Source: an uncultured Pantoea sp. (GTDB lineage Bacteria > Pseudomonadota > Gammaproteobacteria > Enterobacterales > Enterobacteriaceae). Taken from it: a stretch of 64,000 bases of DNA. How positions within the stretch are numbered: position 1 is the stretch's first letter; every line of letters starts with the position of its first letter. The stretch covers positions 1-64,000 of the forward strand of contig CAJYKU010000021.1 in assembly GCA_913775175.1 (NCBI GenBank). The letters run 5' to 3'. A program made the translations under genes and the position numbers. Below the pieces are notes generated by a model, which had not been told where the DNA came from, did no database searches, and saw nothing but the letters and a program-made list of their open reading frames with translations. This document shows, piece after piece, positions 19,188 to 29,700 of this stretch.

Positions 19188-20635
19188 GGCTGGATCTCCA
19201 CGCTCTGGATGCGCTGATTATTCAGGGTAAATGCTGTACGCATCTGCCCGGTACTGTAGAGGCAGTCAAGCTGCAGTGAGCGCAGCTGACTGATGGTTTG
19301 CTGCATCGTGAAGCGGGTCTGATAGACCTCCTGCTCCGCGTTAAGTACATCCAGCAGTGGCCGCGTGCCAAGCTGCAGATATTGATCCTGATAGAGCTCA
19401 CGCGTTTTCTCGCCCAGCGACTGCTGACGGCTCATAATGGCAAGGCTTTGCGACAGACTCAGCGCCTCATTTTGTGATTCGCTCAGCTGCTGACGCGCTT
19501 TGAGTCGCGCTGAGCCAATCGCGGCGTTAGCGGCCTGCAGCGCTCTGGCGGCTGCGTCGCGCGCGGCGGTAATGCTTCCGCCCTGATAGAGCGGCATCTC
19601 GACATTGACGAATGCGGAGTACTGCGTACGGTCCAGCGTCTCATTACCGGCATAGCGATTATTAAGATGATGGGTAACCTGCGGCTCCAGAGAGATGGTG
19701 GGATAGTTTTGTGCTGTCGCGTTATCAAGTTTGGCCTGTGCCTGATTCGCCTGCGCCCAGGCGGCCAGCACGGCCGGATTGGTTTTATCATCAGCTTTGC
19801 CGCTGCTGCAGGCGCGCGTCAGCGTGACGGGAAACTGATCGCTGACCTGCTTTACCTGCGGCCAGCCCAGATAGGTCGCCAGGGTGGCGCGCCAGCGATT
19901 CAGGCTCGCCTGATATTGTGTCAGCAGGGTACGCGCACCTTCAATACGTGCGTCAGTTTGCGTGGCGTCAGAGAGTGAGGCAGCGCCCTCTTCATTGCGC
20001 TGGCGCGCCAGCACGCCGATTCTGTCCAGTGCACCAAGCTGATCCTGGGCGATTTTCACCAGCTGCTGGTAGCCCTGTACCTGAACCAGCGCGGCCGCGG
20101 TATCGTGTGCCACGCTGTCAATGCTGACCAGTACGTTGGCCTGCTCACGGGCAACACCCGCCTCGGCAGAACGTACCGAACTGCTGACTTTGCCAAAGTC
20201 ATACAGCATCTGCGACACCGATAAAACAAATGAGGGGCTGAATCCGCTGCCCTCATAGTTGTTGCTATAGCCATTGTTCAGGCCTGCGCTGATTTGCGGG
20301 TAATATTTTGCTTTCGCTACATCGACCTGATTCGCCTGCTCCAGCATGGTACCGATAGCCTGAGCAATATCGGGATGATACTGCACGGCGCGCTGTACCG
20401 CCTGGTCAATCGTCAGCGTTTCCGGCACGCTGGCCAGGGCCGGCTCGGCGACCTGACCATTAAGCGATGGCAGCTCCTGCTGCTGAACCAGAGTACTTTG
20501 GGTAATGGATCCGGCCCGCATCAGCGTATCGCTGGCGGCACTAAGATGGGTACTGAAAAACATCAGAAGGCTCGCGCCGAAGGCGCTGAGCTGACAGGAG
20601 TGGCGAAGAGGTGCGCCGGTTTGTATCAGATCCAT
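19184..20635 (-). CDS. TolC-family outer membrane channel of the adhesin exporter
   Basis: Outer-membrane factor that forms the exit duct of the type I system. The 483-residue product has a signal-like hydrophobic stretch (about residues 18-33, AFGASLLMFFSTHLSA) and then two OEP repeats. The first has TIDQAVQRAVQYHPDIAQA and SQMLYDFGKV, the second VNVEMPLYQGGSITAARDAA and GTRPLLDVLNAEQEVYQTR. These tandem motifs are diagnostic of the AggA/TolC type used by LapA/BapA systems. It starts 72 bp after the adhesin gene, with a small hairpin between, and ends with a 4-nt overlap onto the ABC gene. Not the housekeeping tolC. Confidence 0.93.
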   Translation of the reverse strand: MDLIQTGAPLRHSCQLSAFGASLLMFFSTHLSAASDTLMRAGSITQSTLVQQQELPSLNGQVAEPALASVPETLTIDQAVQRAVQYHPDIAQAIGTMLEQANQVDVAKAKYYPQISAGLNNGYSNNYEGSGFSPSFVLSVSQMLYDFGKVSSSVRSAEAGVAREQANVLVSIDSVAHDTAAALVQVQGYQQLVKIAQDQLGALDRIGVLARQRNEEGAASLSDATQTDARIEGARTLLTQYQASLNRWRATLATYLGWPQVKQVSDQFPVTLTRACSSGKADDKTNPAVLAAWAQANQAQAKLDNATAQNYPTISLEPQVTHHLNNRYAGNETLDRTQYSAFVNVEMPLYQGGSITAARDAAARALQAANAAIGSARLKARQQLSESQNEALSLSQSLAIMSRQQSLGEKTRELYQDQYLQLGTRPLLDVLNAEQEVYQTRFTMQQTISQLRSLQLDCLYSTGQMRTAFTLNNQRIQSVEIQP

Positions 20636-20657
20636 CGATTATCCACCAGTCAGAATA

Positions 20658-20680
20658 GAGAAAGGGCACTTCCTGTGCCC
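20658..20680 (-). terminator. Weak attenuator-like hairpin between adhesin and exporter genes
   Basis: On the minus strand GGGCAC-AGGAA-GTGCCC is followed by TTTCTCT. The short U-poor tail suggests partial termination, which would give more adhesin than exporter mRNA. This is an inference from position. Confidence 0.45.
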
Positions 20681-20707
20681 GTTACGCTTCCCTGCCTTAT
20701 AAAACCA

Positions 20708-23700
20708 TTATGCCGTGTGGTTTTGGTGCGGTTGCTGCAGCAGCTCCTCCAGAGAGACGTTGACGCCTTCCAGCGTAATCAACTGTGTCGCGCTGTAGCC
20801 CGTACCACTGCCATCACGATCGATTGAGAGCACGGTATTGCCATCAGAAGTATGGTCCACTTTCACAAAATCATTAATATTACTCGTGGAATCATTCCAG
20901 CCGATAAGCAACTCACTGATGTCGATCCTGTCACCCTGGTCCACATTGAAATCGGTCCAGGTATCCTGACCATTGCCACCAGTTGCATCCGCGCTATCCA
21001 GTAAATGGTATACCAGCGTATCTGCTCCGGCGCCACCGGTAATGGTGTCGTCGTAAGCACTGCCGGCTAGCGTGTCTGCACCGCTGGTGCCAGTGATAAC
21101 AGGGTTTAGCTCAATAGTGAAGCTGTGAGTTGAAATAGTGCCGTCCGTACCCAGCAGCGTGTAACTGAACACCTCTTTATGCGTGATATCCTGTGGATTG
21201 ACATCTGCATTCAGTGAGTAGGTATAGTCGCCGCTGGCGCTAACCTGCAGTACCCCAAACTCGCCGGCAATCGACGTAGTTCCCTGCGTATCAACCGTGG
21301 TTTCGCCTCCCAGAGCATTAATAATGATTAAGGTTCCGCTGTGCGCAGTTGTTGCGTCAGCCCAGATACTGCCTGCAGCATCATGCTCACTGCTGGTGTC
21401 AGCCAGCAGGCTGGCAAACGTTGTACTGTTGACTGTTGCGGCATTTACATCACTTAGCGTGACCTGCAATGTGGCAGAAGTCACCACGCCACTGGTATCA
21501 CGTACTGAATAACTGAAAGTATCAGCAGCAGGCAGCGTATCAATATCCAGACCCGCTTTTAGCGCATAGCTATAATTACCGCGCGCATCAACCGTCAGCG
21601 TACCGTAGCTGGTATTGATCACCGTATTACCAACGCTGGCCACGGTAGCCCCTGATACAGTGGTCACTGCCACACCAGCCGGCACCGTGCCCGCAACCGA
21701 GCTGGTGTCGTTTGCCAGCAGATTGCCCGTCACGGTTGCCGCAATGGTTACCGCCAGCGTGGTGAAGTCGGAGACCGTGCTCACCGTGGTGCTGGGCAAC
21801 AGATTGATGTTTGTGGAAGGTGTCAGGATCACCGCATAGTTGCCGGTGCCCAGATTGTTGTAGGTGACATTGGCGCCACGAATAGTGCCAATAGAAATCA
21901 GCGCATTGATGTAGTTACTCTGTGAACTTACCAGCGTCCATGAGCCATTACTCTGCTGTTCATACAGATTCAGCGAATAGGTAGAGAGTGCGCCCAGCAG
22001 AGTGGTTACAGAGCCATTCAGGGTAACCGAACGTGAATCATCCGGGCCAACGCTGAAGGTGTAAGCATTGCCGCTGTTCAGCAAGCTGGCATCCAGCACA
22101 TTACCCAGGCCCAGCGTTACCAGCGCTGTATGTGTTGAGCTGACAGTGCCGTTATTAACTGTGACCACGCGGGTGTCATACTCAAGTTCGCGGGTATCAT
22201 CAGTTGCCACTATGCGAATAGCACCCAGCAGCGATGCCGATGGCGAGACATTGCCGGCACGGTCGGTCTGCGTAACCGACAGTGTGGCGCCGGTGGTTTG
22301 AGCCGCGTTAAGCGTGACTGACCAGCTGCCATCATTGCCCACGGTGGCAGTTCCCAGAGCTGTGCCACCCGCACTCCGCACCGTAACCGTTGCCCCTACC
22401 TCACCACTGCCGGTGACGCTGGTACCTGCCGTATTGATCAGCAGCCCTGTAACAGCAGCTGGCGGCACGGTATCAATATTCAGCGTGGTGGCCACATTGC
22501 CGGTACTGACGTTGCCCGCCCCATCGGTCACGGTGGTGCTCAGCGTATGTGCACCGTTACTCAGCGCACCCGTGGTGTAGCTCCAGGTTCCATCTGCTCC
22601 CACGGTAACGGAACCCAGCGCATTAGCGCCATCAAAGATGGTTACTATGGCTCCCACCTCTGCCGTACCGTTCAGCGTTGGTGTGGTATCACGCGTGTAA
22701 GCACCATTGAGCAGCGTAACTGGTGTAGCGCCCACATCATCAATAATGGTGAGCGTACTGGCCGCTGGCGCAACAGTATCAACACGCAGCGTCAGGGATG
22801 CCTGCGGACTAATATTGCCTGCCGCATCAGTCTGCGTAACATTGAGCGTATGCAGACCCTCACCCAGCACCGGAGTAACAAAGTTCCAGTTGCCATTTGC
22901 ACCCACGGTAGCGGTACCAATTTGTGTCAGACCGTCATAGATAGTGACGCGCGCGCCTGCTTCACCTGAGCCGCTTAACAGCGGTGTGTTATCCCTGGTT
23001 AAGCCATTCTCCGGTATGACAATATTGGTGGCACCGTTGTTATTCGCCGCTGTCAGCCCTGTTACAGCCGCTGGTGGCAGGCTATCGATAATCAGCGTGG
23101 TGCTGGTAACACCACTGATATTACCCGCCACATCAGTAGCGGTGACACTCAGGGTATGCAATCCCTGACCCAGTTCGCTGCTGGTGTAGCTCCAGCGGCC
23201 ATCTGCGGCTGCGGTGACAGAGCCCAGTACCAGCGTACCATCGCGAACGGTAACAATGCTGTTGCCTTCTGCCACACCACTTAACGTTGGCGTGGTATCG
23301 CGGCTGTAGCCACCAGCAGGGATCACGGTTCCGGTGATATCATTAGTGACCACCAGTGTGGAAAGCGCTGGTGCTGTGGTATCCACCACTACCGTAAAGT
23401 TAACCGGTGCGCTGCTGCTACCTGCCGCATCACGCACAGTGACGCTCAGTGGATGGCTGCCTTCACTCAGGGTCGCAGTGGTGAAACTCCATGCGCCTGA
23501 GCCATCCGCGACCACAGAACCCAGTAGCGTATTGCCCTCGCTGATCACTACCACACTGTTTGCGGTTGCGGTACCAGAGAGCGTTGGCGTGGTGTCATCA
23601 GTTGGCCTGCCGCTAACCAGCGGCCCCTGAATAGTTCCCACATTATCGCTGACTATCAGATCAGTTACCGGTGCCACCAGCCCGGTCAGTACGGTGAAGC

Positions 23701-26700
23701 CGATTGAAGATGGCGCACTCGCATTGCCTGCAGCATCCACGGCAGTAACTGTTAAGGTATGGAGGCCATCTGCCAGCACAGGGGATGTAAAGCTCCACAC
23801 ACCAGTACCGTTCGCGGTAACAGAACCCAGAACAGTGGTGCCGTCACGTACAGTCACAATACTGCCCGCCTCTGCTGTACCGCTTAGCAGTGGAGTGTTG
23901 TCGCTGGTTGCGCTGCCTGCTGCAATGGTAACTGGCGTGCTGCCATTGTTGTTCAGCAACAGCAGATTGCCGATAACCGGTGCCACAGTATCGATCACCA
24001 CGGTAGTGGTTGCAGAGGCAATACCTGTATTTCCGGCGGTATCAGTAACCCGCACATTCAGCGCATGACTGCCCTCTGCCAGCGCATCAGTTGTAAAGCT
24101 CCAGAGGCCGAGTCCATCAGCTACGACGCTACCCAGCGGCACAGTGCCGTCATAGATAGTGACAGTGGCATTCGCCTCGGCGGTGCCGGTCAGCGTAGGC
24201 GTGTTGTCGTTGATAAATGCACCGCTAAGCACCGCGGTATCGTTCGCGGATACCACCAGTGACGATGCTGCAGGCGCCACGGTATCTACCGTGAAATTCA
24301 GCGCAGCGGAACGGTCACTAACGTTACCCGCCGCATCGGTGACCGTGACGCTGATGGCATGTCCACCCTGACTCAGCAGCGGTAGTGCGGTGCTCCATGC
24401 TCCGGCGCCATCTGCAGTAACAGAGGCAATGACGTTATTGCCATCGTAGATGGTTACCAGTCCGTTGGCCTCGGCAGTACCACTCAGCTGTGGCGTGCTG
24501 TCATTGGTGATGCCACCCGCGACAATCGTTACCAGCTCTGCACCATTGTTATTGGCCGCAGTGAGATCGGTGACAATCTCCGGTGCGATAGAGTCAACAG
24601 TAAAGCTAATAGTGGCTGAAGGATCCTGCTCGTTGCCAGTACTATCAACGCTGGTCACGTAAATGGCGTGTGGCCCCTGATCCAGAACCGGCTCTGGCGT
24701 AAAGCTCCACTGGCCCTCTCCATCGGCTGTAACGCTGCCGATTGCCAGATCGTTATCAAAAATGGTGACCAGGCCATTCGGCGATGCTAATCCCTGCAGA
24801 ACCGGTGTGGTGTCACGGATAATATCGCCGTTGGTCACATCAAGCAGCGTATTGCCGCTATCATCGGTGATCTGCAGTGTACTGGTTACTGCCGGTAGGG
24901 CAGCCTGCACCGTTAATTCAAAGGCTGGTGAGGCATTAAGCGGACTCACGTTGCCGGCAGCATCGGTCACTGTAAAGGTAAAACTATATGTGCCATTGTT
25001 AAGCGGTGCCGCTGGCGTAAAGCTCCAGCTGCCGTCGGTAGCCGTGGCGGTACCCAGCAGCTGATTGCCACTATAAATACTTACTACGCCGCCCGCTTCT
25101 GCAGTGCCGCTAAACGCTGGCGTGGTGTCATCGGTGATGGCGCCTGATGTGAGCGCGCCTGTCACATCCCCCACATTGTCAGTGACTGTCAAATCGCCAA
25201 TTGTAGCCGGTGCAGCCGTATCAATATTTACGGTAAGAGGCCCGGTGACAGAGCCGGTAGTGCCGGCGGCATTGGTCACTGAGACGCTGAAGCTGTAGAG
25301 GTCATCTGTAAGTACGCTGGTTTCAAAGCGCCATACGCCATTATCGCCCACGGCGGTGCTGCCGATAACCGTGTCATCCTGAATGATATTGACCACCGTA
25401 CCCGCAACGCCAGTACCGCGCAGTACCGGGGTGCTGTCGTTGGTGAAGCCGCCATTCGCAATCAGCAGCGGCGTGGTGCCCGCATTACTATAGATATTAA
25501 AAGTCAGTACCGGATCTGGCGTGGTGTTATCCACGTTGAAACTGATTGAGGTAACCGGTGCGCTGACGTTACCTGCGGCATCGGTGGCGGTCACCGTCAG
25601 AGCATGCAAGCCATTTGTCAGCGTATCGGTGGTAAGACTCCAGTCACCATCAGCACTGGCAGTGGTGGATCCAACCAGGATGTCGCCATCAAAGACACGG
25701 ATCACTGCATTGCCTTCAGCCGTGCCGCTGATTTGAGGCGTGTTATCACTGGTGAAACTATTGCTGATGATGGTGATCAAATCATCCCCATCGTTGTTCT
25801 GCAGCAGCAGATTTCCGATTGGTTGTGGTGCAGTGGCATCAACTTCAACAGTAAATGACACAGAAGGCGTACTGACGTTACCCACTTCGTCTGTGACCGT
25901 GGCGCTCAGCACATGCGGTCCGTCATTCAGTGCTGGCGAGCTAAAGCTCCAGGTACCTCCAGCGGTTGCCGTGGTTGAACCGAGCACCACGTCACCATCA
26001 TAGATAATCACCAGACTATTGGCTTCTGCTGTCCCTTCCAGCAGCGGCGTATTATCACTGGTCAGGCCGCCTGCGGGTATAACAATCGGTGTCTCACCGT
26101 TGTCATTGCTGACCACCAGCGTTGCCGGAACTGGCAACTGAGTATCGACAGTAAAGGTGATCACCGCCGATGGATCGCTGGTATTGCCTGCGATATCCGT
26201 TACGGTGGTGGTCAGGTTGTAAACCGCATCCTCCAGCAACGGCAGCTGATAGCTCCACTGTCCGCTGGCGTTAGCCGTTACGCTAGCCAAAACCGCATCG
26301 CCATTCAGAATGGTCACGACGCTGTTTGCTTCAGCTGTTCCGCTAATGAAAGGCGTATTGTCATTGGTAAAGCTGCCATTGGCGATAATCACCGGCAGTG
26401 CGCCGTCATTGTTAGTCAGCGTGATCCCGACGGCTATCGCTGGTGGATCGGTGTCGATAGTCGCTGAGAGAGTGACTGGCGCGCTGAGATTGCCCGCGGC
26501 ATCAGAGGTAACAATGCTAAAGGTGTAACTATCATCTTCCAGCGCAGTCGCCGGTGAGAGGCTCCAGCTGCCATCGTCATTTACTACCGCGCTTCCTACC
26601 AGCGTACCATCCTGAGTGGTGATCGTAATGGTACTGCCAGCCTCCGCGCTGCCGCGGAACAGCGGAGTATTGTCATTGGTGAAACCGCCATTTGGCACGA

Positions 26701-29700
26701 TAACCGGCGTATCGTTGTTATCATTGCTCAATGTCACGTCAGTGGCAGCTGGCGGAGCAACGGTGTCCACCGTAAAGCTAATCGGCGTACTCGGATCGCT
26801 GATATTGCCAGCAGAATCGGTCACTGTGACGCTCAGGTTATGCAGACCATCGTTCAGCAGCGGAGAGAAACTCCAGTTGCCTTCACCATCGGAGGTGGTT
26901 GTACCGATTATCTGCTCGCCATCATAAAGGGTGATAACACTATTGGCTTCCGCAGTACCACTAAACAGCGGCGTATTATCTGAAGTGGTGCTATCCGGAT
27001 CGATAGCCACATCTGCCGGGCCGTTGTCATTAAACAATGCGGCATCAACAACCGCATCGGGTACAACGGTGTCTATAGTAAAGATCACGGCTGCTGAGCT
27101 GTCACTGCTATTACCCGCAGCATCAGTCACAATGGTGGTCAGCGTGTAGGTGGCATCATCCAGCGGGGTCGCTGGCGTAAAGCTCCAGGTGTTATCACTG
27201 TTCACCGTCACGGTTCCCAGCAATTCATCACCGTTATAGATGCTTACCGTGCTACCCGACTCAGCCTCTCCGCTTAATACCGGTGTGGTATCGTTGGTGA
27301 AACCGTTCTGAGCAACGATCGTATTGTTTATATCGTTTCTCAGCTGCAGATTAACAGCTGCATCTGGTTCAATTGTATCAATGGTGATAACCAGTGGTTC
27401 AGATGGTGCACTACTGTTGCCAGCCGGCGAAGTCAGCACTGCGCTCAGAGTATGATCGCCATCACCCAGCGCTGGTGTGTTAAAGCTCCAGTTGCCCTCA
27501 CCATTTACGGCTACCGAGCCCAGTACGTTGTCACCATCATAAATGGTTACCACGCCATTTGGTGTACCACTACCGCTGAGCAGTGGTGTGGTGTCATTGG
27601 TGAAACCGTTGGTGATAACGATAGCAGTCCCGCTCTCATCATTACTGACCTGCAGATCGGCTGGTGCTGCTGGCGTGGATGTATCAAGCGTGAAAGTAAC
27701 TGGCTCGCTGGCGGGTCCACTATTACCTGCTGCATCAGTAACAACAGTGGTCAGGCTATGAGCGCCAGGTTCCAGCATCGGTGAGGTAAAGCTCCAGCTG
27801 CCATCTTCATCCACGGCGACGCTGCCCAGAAGTGTTTCGCCATCTGATACAGTCACGATGCTGCCAGGCTCGGCCTGACCGCTAAGTACCGGCATAGTGC
27901 TATTTGTAATCCCGCCGGGCGCAATTTCAGCCCCGTCAGGTTCTCTGGTCAGCACCAGATTAGTGGCAGCCTCAGGATCGGTAATATCTACAGTGAATGT
28001 CACCGCATCAGACTGTGGTCCGATATTACCTGCCGCGTCGGTCACAGTGGTGATAAGGCTGTGCTCGCCTTCGCCCAGTTCCGGCGTGGTAAAGCTCCAG
28101 GCACCCGACTCATCAGCGGTGGTGCTGCCCAGCACATTTTCGCCATCATAGATGGTGACAATGCCGCCCGGCTCAGCGGTGCCGCTCAGCAGCGGTGTGG
28201 TGTCATTGGTAAAGCCGTTGGTAATTGTCAGCGGTGCCTCGCCATCGTCGTCGCTGAGTACCAGATTAGCGGCTGCCAGCGGTGCGCTGGTATCCACGGT
28301 AAAGGTCACCGGCTCAGACTGCGGTCCGGTATTGCCCGCCGCGTCGGTCACGGTGGTGATAAGGCTGTGCTCGCCCTCGCCCAGTTCCGGCGTGGTAAAG
28401 CTCCAGGCACCCGACTCATCAGCGGTGATGCTGCCCAGCACATTTTCGCCATCGTAAACAGTCACGATGCCGCCCGGCTCGGTTGTGCCGCTCAGTACCG
28501 GCGTGGCGTCACCGCTGAAACCGTTGGTGATCGCCACCGGCGTGCCGCTGCGGTCGTCGCTCAGCAGCAGATCGGCCGCCACTGCCGGTGCAGTGGTATC
28601 CACGGTGAACGTGAAAGGCTCAGACTGCGGTCCGGTGTTGCCCGCCGCATCGGTCACGGTAGTGGTCAGGCTGTAGCTGCCCTCGTCCAGTTCCGGCGTG
28701 GTAAAGCTCCAGGTACCCGACTCATCAGCGGTGGTGCTGCCCAGCACATTTTCGCCATCATAGATGGTGACAATGCCGCCCGGCTCAGTTGTGCCGCTCA
28801 GCACCGGTGTGGTGTCACTGGTAAAGCCGTTGGTGACTGCTACCGGCGTGCCGCTCTGATCGTCGCTCAGCGCCAGATCAGCGATCGCCTCCGGTGCCAG
28901 AGTATCCACGGTGAACGTGACAGGCTCAGACTGCGGTCCGGTATTGCCCGCCGCGTCGGTCACGGTGGTGATAAGGCTGTGCTCGCCCTCGCCCAGTACA
29001 GGCGTGGTAAAGCTCCAGGCACCCGACTCATCAGCGGCGATGCTGCCCAGCACGGTTTCGCCATCGTAGATGGTGACTATGCCGCCCGGCTCAGCTGTGC
29101 CGCTCAGTACCGGCGTGGCGTCGCCGCTGAAACCGTTGGTGATCGCCACCGGCGTGCCGCTGCGGTCGTCGCTCAGCAGCAGATCGGCCGCCACTGCCGG
29201 CGCGGTGGTATCCACGGTGAACGTGAGAGGCTCAGACTGCGGCCCGGTATTGCCCGTCGCGTCGGTCACGGTGGTGATAAGGCTGTGCTCGCCCTCGCCC
29301 AGTTCCGGCGTGGTAAAGCTCCAGGCACCCGACTCATCAGCGGCGATGCTGCCCAGCACATTTTCGCCATCGTAGATGGTGACAATGCCGCCCGGCTCGG
29401 TCGTGCCGCTCAGCACCGGTGTGGTGTCACTGGTAAAGCCGTTAGTGACTGCTACCGGCGTGCCGCTCTGATCGTCGCTCAGCACCAGATCAACGATCGC
29501 CTCCGGTGCCAGAGTATCCACGGTGAACGTGACAGGCTCAGACTGCGGTCCGGTATTGCCCGCCGCGTCAGTCACGGTGGTGATAAGGCTGTGCTCGCCC
29601 TCGCCCAGTACAGGCGTGGTAAAGCTCCAGGCACCCGACTCATCAGCGGCGATGCTGCCCAGCACGGTTTCGCCATCATAGATGGTGACAATGCCGCCCG